A stretch of DNA of 64,000 nucleotides, taken from positions 495,001 to 559,000 of the forward strand of contig JASJOG010000170.1 in the NCBI GenBank assembly GCA_030142905.1, given 5' to 3'. The position numbers were made by a program, and so were the translations under genes. The notes under the pieces were generated by a model. The model had not been told where the DNA came from, made no database searches, and was given only the letters and a program-made list of their open reading frames with translations. Numbering within the stretch: position 1 is the first letter of the stretch; each line of letters begins with the position of its first letter. Source of the DNA: Heliopora coerulea. Its lineage: Eukaryota; Cnidaria; Anthozoa; Scleralcyonacea; Helioporidae. Below, piece by piece: positions 21,643 through 32,065 of this stretch.

Positions 21643-22234
21643 CAGGGTGTTCCATAAGTATATGTCACATTACGACACGTTATATCTCAATAACTATTGA
21701 GGATATGAAAACTCGATTTATATTTCCTTAAAGCTAATATTTTCCAGTTTCTGCACAAGAAATTTGAACACAAAAGTGCAAGAAATTTATTATTAATTAT
21801 TGTCACAGGTGTTCTATGTGTGCGCCGCGGGTTACACGACACACATCCAAACGATAATCCATTTCCTGCCAAACGCGACCTAGCATAGCGTTATCGATGG
21901 TTGCCAAGGCTTCAGTTATTCACAAACACCCCTCCTTAAATTTTGCGTGCCAATTCAAAATGGAACGTCTGTCTAGTGGCTGCTTTGTAAACTTTGTACG
22001 AAAGTTGCGTTGAACACGTGTCCATGATTCAGTTTTAGCGAATTCTAGGACGCAAAACGACTTCTCTTGTTTTGTGAACGGCATCACTGGATCTGAAAAG
22101 AGACAAAAAACAGAATTAACAGAAGAAAACTTGAAGATTTTAGCTTTTAAATGGTATCAGTTTCATCTTACTACCATTTGTAGTTCATGATATATGGGTT
22201 CTTAAAATGTGACATATACTTTTGGAACACCCTG
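21643..22234 (-). mobile_element. Mariner-like element, internally deleted
   Basis: 592 bp bounded by inverted repeats of about 30 bp (CAGGGTGTTCCATAAGTATA and its mirror near the right end) and flanked by TA at 21641-21642 and 22235-22236. It sits inside the first satellite monomer: joining the flanks restores ...AACTTTAATATTTTCACC. It keeps the first and last parts of a transposase gene only, so it could move only with a transposase supplied elsewhere. Confidence 0.92.
21803..22084 (-). pseudogene. Mariner-like transposase remnant (N- and C-terminal pieces)
   Basis: From 22084 leftward the product begins MPFTKQEKSFCVLEFAKT and continues QPLDRRSILNWHAKFKEG, the N-terminal helix-turn-helix of a transposase family common in arthropods and cnidarians. 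It meets a stop at 21920. In another frame the end of the protein follows (RVWQEMDYRLDVCRVTRG, then AHIEHL and a stop at 21803). The whole catalytic centre is deleted, so about 60 plus 37 codons remain of an expected 330-350. Confidence 0.87.
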
Positions 22235-24409
22235 TATTTTCACCTTATTTCGAAATTTAGCAATGGGTCGAAAAATCGTCAAAAACCTTTACTTTTTGAT
22301 CAAATTTTTCGACCTTAAATATTCAACCTAATTTCGCCAAAAACCCACTCTAATCACGGCAAAACTAGCTTCTATGCAATAAACTTTTATTTTTTCACCT
22401 TATTTCGAACCAAAAACCAAAGGTTAACCCCTTTACTTTTTGGCCAAACTTTTCCACCTAAAATTTTCAAAGTAATTTCGCGAAAAAACCACTCAAATCA
22501 TTGCAAAACTAGCTTCTATGCAATAAGCTTTCATATTTTCACCTTATTTCGAAAGTTGCAAGTTGAACGAAAAATCTTCAAAAACCAAAGGTTAACCCCT
22601 TTACTTTTTGGTCAAACTTTTCCACGTAAAATTTTCAATGTAATTTCGCTCAAAAACCACTCAAATCATTGCAAAACTAGCTTCTATGCAATAAACTTTC
22701 ATATTTTCACCTTATTTCAAAAGTAGCAAATTGGTCGAAAAATCGTCAAAAACCAAAGGTTAACCCCTTTACTTTTTGGCCAAACTTTTCCACCTAAAAT
22801 TTTCAAAGTAATTTCGCTCAAAAACCACTCAAATCACTGCAAGACTAGCTTCTATGCAATAAGCTTTCATATTTTCACCTTATTTCGAAAGTTGCAAGTT
22901 GAACGAAAAATCTTCAAAAACCAAAGGTTAACCCCTTTACTTTTTGGTCAAACTTTTCCACGTAAAATTTTCAATGTAATTTCGCTCAAAAACCACTCAA
23001 ATCATTGCAAAACTAGCTTCTATGCAATAAACTTTCATATTTTCACCTTATTTCGAAAGTAGCAAATTGGTCGAAAAATCGTCAAAAACCAAAGGTTAAC
23101 CCCTTCACTTTTTGGTCAAATTTTTCCACCTAAAATTTTCAAAGTAATTTCGCTAAAAAACCACTCAAATCACTGCAAAACTAGCTTCTATGCAATAAAC
23201 TTTCATATTTTTACCTTATTTCGAAAGCTGTAAATTGGTCGAAAAATCGTCAAAAACCAAAGGTTAACCCCTTTACTTTTTGGTCAAATTTTTCCACCTA
23301 AAATTTTCAAAGTAATTTCGCTAAGAAACCACTCAAATCACTGCAAAACTAGCTTCTATGCAATAAACTTTCATATTTTTACCTTATTTCGAAAGCTGTA
23401 AATTGGTCGAAAAATCGTCAAAAACCAAAGGTTAACCCCTTTACTTTTTGGTCAAATTTTTCCACCTAAAATTTTCAAAGTAATTTCGCTAAAAAACCAC
23501 TCAAATCACTGCAAAACTAGCTTCTATGCAATAAGCTTTCATATTTTCACCTTATTTCGAAAGTAGCAAATTGGTCGAAAAATCATCAAAAACCAAAGGT
23601 TAACCCCTTTACTTTTTGGTCAAACTTTTCCACCTAAAATTTTCAAAGTAATTTCGCTCAAAAACCACTCAAATCATTGCGAAACTAGCTTCTACGCAAT
23701 AAACCTTTATTTTTTCACCTTATTTCGAACCAGAAACCCAAAGGTTAACCCTTTACTTTGTCGTCAAATTTTTCTACCTAAAATTTTCAACGGAATTTCG
23801 CTCAAAAACCACTGAAATCACTTCAAAACTAGCTTCTATACAATAAACCTTCACATTTTCACCTTATTTCGAAAGTTGCAAATTGGTCGAAAATCGTCAA
23901 AGGTTAAGTTTTCGACCTAAAATATTGAACGTAATTTCACCGAAAAACCACACCAATCACTGGAAAACTAGCGTCTATGCAATAAACTTTAATATTTTGA
24001 CCTTATTTCGACTGTTAGAAATAGGTCGAAAAATTGTCAAAAACCAAAATTTAACCCTTTTACTTTTTGGTCAAAATTGTCGACCTAAAATATTCAAGGT
24101 AATTTCAGCGAAAAGCCACTCAAATCACTGAAAAACTAGCTACAATGCAATAAACTTTCATATGTGGACCTTATTTCGAAAGTTGGAAATTGGTCGACAA
24201 AAAGCCAAAAACCAAAGTTTAACCCCTTTAATTTTTGGTCAAATTTTTGGATCTAAAATATTCAACGTAACTTCCCCGGAAAACCACTCATGTCACTGCA
24301 AAACTAGCTTCTATGCAATAAACTTTTATATTTTCACCGTATTTCGAAAGTTGGAAATTGGTCTAAAAATCGTCAAAAACCAAAAGTTTCAGGTATTTTG
24401 AACATCTGC

Positions 24410-24900
24410 TAGAAGTGTACAGTCTTTCATGGGTATTAACGTTCACTCGCACTTTTAATTCTTTTGTCACGCCTTTGACCTAGGACTAACCCTTACTTGT
24501 CATCAGAATGAACATTGTTTAACCACCTAATCTTATTACACAGCCTCAAATGGAAATTGTATTATTTTGTTGTTTGTTTCCTAAAGCCTCTTGAGAAGAA
24601 AAAGTTGGAGTAAGATATAATCATAAGTATTCGATAATAACGGTAATAAATAGTTATCATGTTCCTCCGAATAGCTGTTACATTCCTTCAATGGTTGTTA
24701 CCCTGTGCATACCAATCAGTCAAATAAAAGGTTTAAAGAGTTAACAAAATGTCAAAAACTGGAGGAAACAGTTAGATTCGCCTTGTCTTCTGTCTTAGCT
24801 TCCTGAAAGCAAAAGAAATTATAGAAATCTTTAAAAATACTTTGGTGAGATGTGTTACCTTGAAGATACCACGGATGGTATATGAACGTTTGCCGGAACT
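24410..24900. other. No gene recognised
   Basis: AT-rich sequence between the satellite and the SINE cluster, without an open frame or repeat of note. Confidence 0.5.
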
Positions 24901-24904
24901 CAAT

Positions 24905-25010
24905 CCTCAGGAAAACGATTTTAATTTTCTGCTTCAGATGGGGATCGAACCAGCAACCTTCTGACCGGTGTGACGCTCGAACGAAACGTTGAGCCAAGGA
25001 GACGCGCGCA
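24905..25010 (-). mobile_element. tRNA-derived SINE fragment
   Basis: On the minus strand, TTGGCTCAACG resembles a tRNA A box and GGTTGCTGGTTCGATCCCC is a good B box. These pol III promoter parts are spaced as in a tRNA, but the acceptor ends do not pair. It is similar to the element at 25060-25252. Confidence 0.65.
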
Positions 25011-25059
25011 AATGGCGAACTAACGCAAAAATTTTCAGATATGTTCAATGCTCCAAGCA

Positions 25060-25252
25060 CAATATGATAATAATGTTCAATGACACGGATGCTTTGTATG
25101 TGTGAGTTTGAAGATTATCACGGATGGTCATTAGACAATTACCAAGCTGAATCCTCAGAACGATAATTTCTGAGCCCCACACGAGGATCGAACTCTCAAC
25201 CTTCTGATGGCCAGAGAGACGCTCTGACCATTGAGCCACCGAGACGCTGACG
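25060..25252 (-). mobile_element. tRNA-derived SINE
   Basis: The tRNA-like head on the minus strand starts near 25250 with GGTGGCTCAATGGTCAGAGC (A box). It continues to AGAAGGTTGAGAGTTCGATC (B box) and GTGGGGCTCAGAAA. An unrelated body with CTGAGGATTCAGCTTGG follows toward 25060. The same body phrase (near 24885-24912) follows the head in the neighbouring fragment. No acceptor stem forms, so it is not a tRNA gene. Confidence 0.75.
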
Positions 25253-25540
25253 GCGAGCTAAGATACAAGTTCGACTTTGTTCGACCCAAGTTCGGTTCAG
25301 AAACCGTCTTTGAGGTATGAGCTTGGTGAGTTTTTGTCTTTCTGTGGTAGAGTGACTGTGACAGTGGCAGTATCCGTAGTGGTGGAAGTGGTAATACTAG
25401 TGGTAGAGAAAAACTTTTACCTTTGGGGAGATCAGGCGTTCATTAGTGCAAAGCGTTTATTCACCCTCACGGGTGCTTAGATATTGTACACGTTAGTTGA
25501 ACATCGTATGTAGTATATTTACCGAGGAATCGGATTGCCT
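25253..25540. other. No gene recognised
   Basis: A GTGG-rich low-complexity stretch (25340-25410) makes a 67-codon open frame that looks like a chance product. Confidence 0.5.
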
Positions 25541-25692
25541 TTCATGTAATATATCACACACGAGGAGTGTTTTACCAGATATCCAAACACCGGGAAGTGA
25601 GTTGGAAAACGAAGCGATAGCTGAGTTTGCCAACTGACTTCGAGGTGTTTGGGTATCTGATGAAACATGACTTTCGAGTGTAGGATATTACA
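25541..25692. mobile_element. Short foldback (MITE-like) element
   Basis: GTAATATATCACACACGAG at the left and its degenerate reverse complement at the right (ending CGAGTGTAGGATATTAC) are arms of about 46 bp, both also containing the CCAAACACC/GGTGTTTGG pair. It is about 150 bp long and non-coding. Confidence 0.6.
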
Positions 25693-27566
25693 TCTCAAAC
25701 GATTGATTTAGAGAAAATCGAGTTTAAATTTGTCGAAATTCTGTGCTAATTAAGATCAGATATGCAAACTACGTCTCGATACTGATCTCCTCTGTGTTTT
25801 GCTTATGAATTGTTAATGAGTTTGAGATATAAGATTTCTTGTGAATTTCGTTAAAAAAATCGCGCAGAATATCTGAAAAATCTTTACTCTTTCCAGACGA
25901 AGGCAAACCCTTGGCGTTTTACTGTAGCTAACGCCAGACAAACTAGCTCTACAGAATTTACTCCTCTCTCTTTGGGTAAGTCTTTTATTACTCTAGTTAG
26001 GACAACGCCAGACAATTTTCGCTTGCCAAAGAGCGACGAATGGGACAAGAATATTTACTCGTCTATTAATACGAAGCAGCTTAATGAACTCATCAACAAT
26101 TTCAGTTAGGTTTCGTGGTTGAAATCTGATCCTGGGCTCGTGAAGAAATCTTAAAAATTATCTGACGATTAAATGACTAAATATTGAGCTCGGGCTGAGC
26201 TTTTGAAATTTCAGCCTTGGTTGAAAATTTTCCTTGTTGTTGTTCCTTAGGTAACTCCTCAAAAATACCTCAAAATAGGCCAAAAAAAAAATTTGCTTTG
26301 AGAATTCAATGTTTGCATGTAAATTAAGAAAAACGCAAGTGTTCTGGTCGTTACAACAGGTGACGTAATAAGGGAAACCAGCTATTCCCTTTACCTTGGT
26401 AAAATGACGTTTACATTGTTTTCTTCGAGTGTCGTCGAATCAGTTTGCTGAAGTGAAATCTATTTATACTCACAACGAATATCAAGTGACTTGTAAATCA
26501 CGGTAACTCTAACACTTAAGATGGTATGGTACTCTTAACATTTCAAAAAGTCGATTTTTTGGAATTATGAAATTTAACATTATTAAACATTACTTTTTCA
26601 TTCCTCGTTGCTATTTTCTTGATTTCGACAACGCAAAAGGATTAAATATTGAAAAGAAATTGCCCATCCTTTTTAATTGTCCCTTAGCAACCGCCATAGC
26701 AACGAATTGCTATTGTCAAATTGTTATCACTGGACTGTTTCTACAATGATTCTTAACCACCTCTCCGTCCTTATTGTAAGATTTGAATCCATTTTACTAT
26801 GTATTAACGTGAGGTGACCAGCGGTAGGCTGTGATTTTGGCGCGCATTGGAATGTTTTTCTTTGCGAGAGACGTTGGTAATGGCGGTCAGTCGCAGGATT
26901 TGTGGCTGGTCCGTCAAGCATGAAATTCGGCTCCTGCATAACAGTCGCAGCTGGTCTAAGGAACATCATGTAAAGTCTGAGGATGGCCGATCTGCCATAA
27001 GCCTTTCAAAGAATCGGGAGGTGCCTTTATTCGTCGAGAATTTGCTCCCGACGTGGGCGTTCTCGGCAGAGGCGCAACTGAGAGTCGTAATAGGTTTAGG
27101 GCTGTAGGTGTGTGAAAAAATTTTTTGAAAAATTTAGAGTGGCATATCTTTTAGATATGTACGTAGGTCTCTCGCCTAGGATATGTTTGGCTTTGTGGTT
27201 TAGTATAAGATATATTATATGAAAGGGGGAAGGTGGGTGCTGTTGAAGGTATACAGAATTACCCATAATGCAATGGAGGCATAACATGGCTATAGCGTGA
27301 TAAGGCTATGCCATCCATGTACACAAGGGCGTGTTATGCGTGATCACTGCATGCTATCGTGCACACCTCCACGATAAGCGAATCAGTGCGTTTACATGAC
27401 TGTAAAGGGCGGGACGAAGGCGGAGAAATCGGTCTGTTCCGAAATTGACTGAGATGTCGGAGCGAATTGAAAGTAGAGTTGGATGAGTAATTTTGAAAAA
27501 TGAAAAGCAGCTCCATTCATACATGACACGAGCACGGAAACATTTTCAAAATTTTTTAATTGTAAA
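25693..27566. other. No gene recognised
   Basis: Only short frames without motifs (26567-26749, 26847-27107). No clear repeat. Confidence 0.4.
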
Positions 27567-27596
27567 CATGTTTCGGCATACTTATGCCATCCTCAG
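27567..27596 (-). ncRNA. Hammerhead-like motif in Penelope-like 3' region
   Basis: The minus strand reads CTGAGGA, T, then a GGCATA/TATGCC stem with a two-base loop, then GAAACATG. Known Penelope-like elements carry hammerhead ribozymes near their ends. Here one base separates CTGAGGA from stem II, which differs from the textbook core, and stem I is not evident. Self-cleavage is not claimed. Confidence 0.42.
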
Positions 27597-27698
27597 TACA
27601 GTGGAAGAGATCTAGTTCTAATTTACATAAGGTTATATATTCATGTCATGTCAAGTGATGTGGATATTAAATTACAATGTTAAGAAGGCGGAAAATAT

Positions 27699-27813
27699 TT
27701 ACAAGTTAAAAACGGTGTTAAGATGGTGTATCTGTTTATTAAGATCCGGTTTAAGTTTCTTAATGTAAAGGGCTTCTTTGAGTTTTAATGAAAAAGGAGA
27801 GTCAGCAGTGTCT
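27699..27813 (-). pseudogene. GIY-YIG C-terminal fragment, Penelope-like
   Basis: About 37 codons ending in a TAA. The KEAL, KPDLNKQ and HHLN motifs are the typical last conserved block of the endonuclease. Only this block is left. A TGA lies just upstream of it in the same frame, near the hairpin loop. Confidence 0.75.
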
Positions 27814-28196
27814 CATGCTTTCGTATCCTAGACACTGCTGACTCTCCTTTTTCATTAAAACTCAAAGAAGCCCTTTACATTAAGAAACTTAAATCGGATC
27901 TTAATAAACAGATACACCATCTTAACACCGTTTTTAACTTGTAAATATTTTCCGCCTTCTTAACATTGTAATTTAATTGAAACATTTTCAATTAAATTAC
28001 AATTTAATTATTTACAAGTTAAAAACGGTGTTAAGATGGTGTATCTGTTTATTAAGATCCGGTTTAAGTTTCTTAATGTAAAGGGCTTCTTTGAGTTTTA
28101 ATGAAAAAGGAGAGTCAGCAGTGTCTCATGCTTTCGTATCCTAGACACTGCTGACTCTCCTTTTTCATTAAAACTCAAAGAAGCCCTTTACATTAA

Positions 28197-28459
28197 GTGG
28201 GAGGGCGACTGCTGAGATTTTGGAAGGGCTGGGAATGAAACCAGGAGCATTTTGTCTTGCTGGACTTCAACAAACAGATTCCCTTCGTGTAAGCAGAGCG
28301 AACTATAAACCATCAGAAGTTGTAAAAACACGCAGGAAGTTCCTCGGAGGAAAAAGGAAGAGACAAGGAGACAACAACCAGAAGAGAGAAGGGAAAACCT
28401 ATTCAACAGGATCATTTCAACAACTTTTTGACTTTATTTGGTCTGTAATGTATCGTTGA
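28197..28459 (+). pseudogene. C-terminal fragment of an uncharacterised transposon-type protein
   Basis: Open frame GRATAEILEGLGMKPGAF, then a spaced Lys/Arg-rich tail (TRRKFLGGKRKRQGD) and TYSTGSF. The pattern of two basic clusters followed by an aromatic-Gly tail resembles the C-terminus of multi-copy uncharacterised proteins that I associate with animal DNA transposons. I cannot name the family. It begins exactly where the Penelope-like hairpin ends at 28196, so it was broken by that rearrangement. Confidence 0.35.
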
Positions 28460-29080
28460 TCCTCTTAAAAATTTGTTTGAAAACTTTAAACTTAATTTTC
28501 TTAGTTTGCTGTCTTGCTCGGTGCCAAAAACTCTCCTGCATTTCATATTTGTCCAATTGGTGTCAAATTTTCAGCATTTGTCAACAACAAATAGGTCTAT
28601 GATGTGAACCTCAATAATCATCCATATAAGAAAGTTTTTGAAGAAAACGATCACTATATCCGTTGTATCGAACTGTATTTTGAAGCAGTTTCAAATAAAT
28701 TAAAATTTCAAGACTTAAAGCTTCAAATCACTTCTTTTTTTAGGTTCATGTCATAGGTACATGTATTGAGGCTCTATTAAACTTAGTTTTGTATGTGTCT
28801 AGTCTTTACTTTAGTCCCTATAATTTTTGGCATAAGTGCCCTAAATTTCACCATAGGGGGTAGTACCTCGGTTACTATGGAAGAACATGCTCATAAGTGG
28901 CTGATTTTTTGCATCAGTAACTTATTTCCTATCTGTTGCACCAGGAATATGTTGAGAAAAACTCAAACTAAAAAGTTTTATTTTCAAGAGTACCTTATCA
29001 CCTTAAGCCAATCACTGTAACTCACCCACATCGACAGTGTCCCGGAGCTTTGCGTTTAGGTCGGTAATAGTAACTGGTCT
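28460..29080. other. No gene recognised
   Basis: AT-rich upstream flank of the promoter at 29087. A 75-codon frame at 28793-29020 has no motif. Confidence 0.45.
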
Positions 29081-29086
29081 GACGGG

Positions 29087-29093
29087 TATAAAA
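29087..29093 (+). promoter_or_regulatory. TATA box of gene start A
   Basis: TATAAAA in the phrase GACGGGTATAAAAGAACAGT, about 109 bp upstream of the ATG at 29196, with CAGTCAGTCAC close to the expected start site. Confidence 0.6.
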
Positions 29094-29195
29094 GAACAGT
29101 CAGTCACTTGGAGACGTGATTATCAGTTGGCTCGAGACCAGCGAAGACTTTGCAACATTCCGGGCTTTTAGAAACATCGACGAACTCTAACAAGG

Positions 29196-29215
29196 ATGAT
29201 CATAATGTTTGTCAG
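29196..29215 (+). CDS. Short first coding exon A (MIIMFV..), unknown protein
   Basis: ATG with six codons and two bases, then GTAAGG, giving a phase-2 donor. A near copy of this segment, including about 60 bp of 5' leader (GAGACCAGCGAAGACTT against GAGACCAGTGAAGACTT), lies at 29870-29960. The 119-nt exon at 32379 accepts exactly this phase, so exons A or B plus 32379-32497 would form the start of one gene. The product is unknown. The predicted first residues are hydrophobic. Confidence 0.5.
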
Positions 29216-29933
29216 GTAAGGCTCACTTTCACATTCTTTAGTGAGACTGTGAGGAGTCCGTCTCTCAGTCGTCCGAGCGAATGCCCTCCCCAAGAACATG
29301 AAGTGTTCGAATACTGAAGCCCGCTCGCCTCACTGAGGCGAGCAGTGCGTCTTTGATATTTGACTGTATTTACGGAGTTTTCGACAGCTCTCCACTGTAA
29401 GTCGTGACTTTTTACAAAGAAGACTCTATCAAATTAGCCTATTTTTAGAAATGCAATCCTTTCTATTTGAAAACTCAAGTGCTGTAAGGCTCAAGTGGTG
29501 ACAAATGTGTACCGTTTAACAGTGTCACCGTTTCACCCTGTGACCTTTTCCTGCGAAGCCCAATATATTCGGTAGGTTGTGTTTGTCGAATAAATTAATG
29601 GAGCAAATAACTTTTATTTGGTGAAGGAAGCCACGCCGTCGTCATTAAGAAGAATTTTTCGCTTGGGTTTAAGGCCTCCGTTGCTCTGTTTAAACCACAG
29701 GGTGAACATTCAACGAGGACAGAGCAGTGATATATCAGCTCACTAGAGTCCTCTCAAACTTGGTTGATTCTTGCGGAGCAAAAGTATGTTGCGTTAAGGG
29801 GCGGAAATGTCCGTCTGATGATTGGTATGTAAACAGAACATCGACTAGGTGGCATCATTATCATTTGGTGTGAGACCAGTGAAGACTTCCTAACATTCCG
29901 AGTTTATAGAGCCATCGATATTCTCAAACAAGC

Positions 29934-29953
29934 ATGATCATAATACTTGTGAG
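29934..29953 (+). CDS. Short first coding exon B (MIIILV..), duplicate of exon A
   Basis: Same length and phase as exon A, followed by GTAAGA. Where copy A has a TATA box, this copy has TATGTAAACAGAACATC, so the TATA has decayed. The coding difference is MIIMFV to MIIILV. It may be an alternative first exon or a dead duplicate. Confidence 0.42.
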
Positions 29954-31687
29954 GTAAGACTGACTTTAATATTTGAAAGGTAAGACTAAGAGGTAAGACT
30001 GAGCCAACGAGAATCGGGGGTATTTGGTCACATGTAAGAAGTGCGCGTCAGCTCTCTGCCGAAAATCGTGAGCTTACGCCAGGTTTATCGGTTTCCTTCC
30101 AGAAAGAAAGTTGGTGCAATGCAGTTATGATAAAAAAGGTGGTGAAGATGATAAAAACTGAAAACACAAATACCATAGGTTTGAAGATGATCTGAAGACT
30201 GCATAAGCACTAAAAACTGTAGTTCTGCTTATGCAGAATACAGGAGCACAATTTGCTCTCAAGGGACTAAAACTTCAAAAATCTCGGGAAAATACGTGGT
30301 CTGTTTGATAAGGATCTGCTTTGGGGCTTAAAATACAAACAATTTTGATTGATTAGAATGAAGCATTTTGAAGAATCCAAGTACGTAGGATGTACAGAAC
30401 TAAAATTCTCTGAGTAGGAGAAATCGTCTCGTGAGTGTGAAAAAGTTTCCAGTCGCGTTGTATTCACCAGGATGGCCACATTAGAATGAGAATCGGGACA
30501 GAAACTAACGTTTAGTTTTAACGTTTTTTGAAAACTTGCATGTTAAAGTGACGTCACTATTACTGTTGTGGTTCGCTAATGGTCATCATAGGAACTGGCA
30601 TTGATGCGATTGACAAACCGGGCGGAAAATGTAATCGTAGAAATATCAAAGCCCAGCATAAAACGCGGAACATAGGCATCGTAGGATGAAATTTTAATAA
30701 AGTTTTAACGTTTCGTCGCCCCTCGCAACATCATCATTGATTGAATGTGTCAAACAAAGATAAGGTGAATAGATCGAGTCACGGTTTCTTCTGCCATTTG
30801 GCAGAGGGTGCAAAACCAGTGGGCGAGCGGGCGGTCAACGTTATTTATCCTTTGTGAAACTTGTAGTGGAGCTTGTGTTGCTTTAAGAAAATGTCTTCGG
30901 TTTTTATCCAAACGCGTTTCATTTGTCGCGGGACTCGAGAATATTTCAAAGCGAAAGTTCCTTATTGATCAAGACGCTATATAACTGGCAATTTCACGAA
31001 AAGAAGACCCGAATTCAACGATTTACAACTAGTGTGTGGTAATGAACCATGCATATTTAGATGGCTACCACTGAATTAGCTGCGCCAGTACGGTGTGATC
31101 GTCGTGCATTTGGATAGTGCATGCGATAAAGACAAGCTTTATACTCCTGTATTATGTGAAGAGATCACACGTCGATAAACTTCCTTTTCATAAGTAGACA
31201 AAGGAGAAGAAGTTGACATTAGCGCTAGCAAGTGCTGATACTTTACCGAACGGTAAAATCAACAAGGTTTCGTATTTAAATCTTAATTTGAAAAGAAGAA
31301 ACTAAACGTTCTCCCAGAAACGAAACCAGGTTACAACTGAAATTTCCGTTCGTGTTAGGTGAGACTGTCTATCGCACGACAAAGCCGATGCCAGCATGAC
31401 TTCAGCAAACAAACTTCCTGTACAAGGCCAAACTTAACAACATAATTCATTATTTCGCGAGAAAACTGAAAAGTGTTTCTGGGAATTACAAAGACGTTTT
31501 GTTTAAACAAGGGATAAACCCTTGGTGGATTAAGCAGCGTTTCGGCAGTAATGACTGAGATTCCCAAGTGGTTGGGGAGATTCGTGTGTGTAGAAGGTGG
31601 GACTTCAGTCACAAAACTGGAAATAAAGGCAAAATAAAGCTTAATCTTACATTTAATTGTCTACATTATAATATCTTCAGGGATAAT
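29954..31687 (+). other. Presumed intron of the gene starting at 29196/29934
   Basis: No coding exon recognised apart from the structured motif at 30707. Open frames here are short and without motifs. Confidence 0.3.
30707..30740 (-). ncRNA. Hammerhead-like motif (degenerate)
   Basis: The minus strand reads TGATGA, T, GTTGC, loop, GGCGAC, GAAACGTTAA. The stem contains a mismatch. Same motif family as at 16026 and 42081. Confidence 0.3.
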
Positions 31688-32035
31688 GAAAGAAGATTAA
31701 TTGACAAGTATAATATATGGAGGATGACGATGATGTGCCTCAAACTTGTAAGTGTTCTTTTCCACACATCTTGCAAACTTCAGGGCATTCAGCTTCGCCT
31801 CTTGGGAAAGAGGCCGAAAGCTCGTATAAATATACTCTTTGGTCAGAGAACGTATTGTAATTCTCCTTCATGATGTACAATCCCGGCCACGCTTCTTCCA
31901 TTTTTTCCGTATATTCGCCAATAGGCCAGGCAGAATGCCCTGAAGTTAACAAGATCTCTGGAAAATAACACTGACAAGCTTGAAGCACATCATCGTCATC
32001 CTCCATATATTAGACCTGTCAATTGATCTTCTTTC
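31688..32035. repeat. Inverted duplication containing a conserved open frame
   Basis: Arms 31688-31790 and 31932-32035 are about 103 bp each and diverged by roughly 15-20 percent. In both arms, read outward to inward, the same peptide start is kept (MEDDDDV, then Q, C, C, FP and TSGHSA). The preserved frame suggests descent from a coding exon. Confidence 0.65.
31740..32006 (-). CDS. Unknown 88-residue open frame, MEDDDDV family
   Basis: Minus-strand frame starting MEDDDDVLQACQCYFPEI, followed by EKMEEAWPGLYIMKENYN and ending in a Cys-rich part (CPEVCKMCGKEH). The first 30 residues recur on the plus strand from 31721 (MEDDDDVPQTCKCSFPHI). The middle part recurs at 32163-32066 on the minus strand with one in-frame stop (PGLYIVKGNDNTFSYQ). 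Three copies keep frame-compatible changes, which supports a coding origin. No family is recognised. The 3' third of the frame overlaps the inverted arm, so the native gene end is not known. It may be a decayed exon cluster. Confidence 0.35.
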   Translation of the reverse strand: MEDDDDVLQACQCYFPEILLTSGHSAWPIGEYTEKMEEAWPGLYIMKENYNTFSDQRVYLYELSASFPRGEAECPEVCKMCGKEHLQV

Positions 32036-32065
32036 ATTTTCTGTTCATCCGTCGAAGGTTGCAGT

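Larger units (their letters stand above)
21550..24400. repeat. Satellite array, 168-bp monomer
   Basis: The word ACTAGCTTCTATGCAATAA recurs with CTAG at 22365, 22509, 22677, 22845, 23013, 23181, 23349, 23517, 23685, 23829, 23968, 24136 and 24304. Seven successive steps are exactly 168 bp. The first unit (CTAG at 21616) is split by the mariner-like insertion at 21643-22234. Outer units at both ends are more diverged and some are shortened to about 140-155 bp. Units at 22509 and 22845 share variants not present in 22677 and 23013, so a 336-bp dimer has been amplified there. The short open frames in the array at 23883-24401 are not genes. Confidence 0.96.
27567..28196. mobile_element. Penelope-like element 3' end, copied into two hairpins
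   Basis: The minus strand 27813 to 27699 encodes the C-terminal end of a GIY-YIG endonuclease domain (LKLKEALYIKKLKPDLNKQ, then HHLNTVFNL and stop), a signature of Penelope-like retroelement proteins. About 100 bp further a hammerhead-like motif occurs. The same segment returns inverted at 27831-27977 (arms of about 147 bp, one mismatch noticed), again in the first orientation at about 28004-28126, and inverted and truncated at 28144-28196. Both hairpins share the identical 17-nt loop, so the palindrome itself was duplicated. Confidence 0.8.

Noticed and set aside
23883..24401. Two open frames of about 80 codons
   Set aside because: They lie in the satellite, and their related sequences just reflect the monomer.
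25180..25250. Possible tRNA gene
   Set aside because: A and B boxes are present, but acceptor arms do not pair and a SINE body follows. The same applies to 24905-25010 and 47968-48046.
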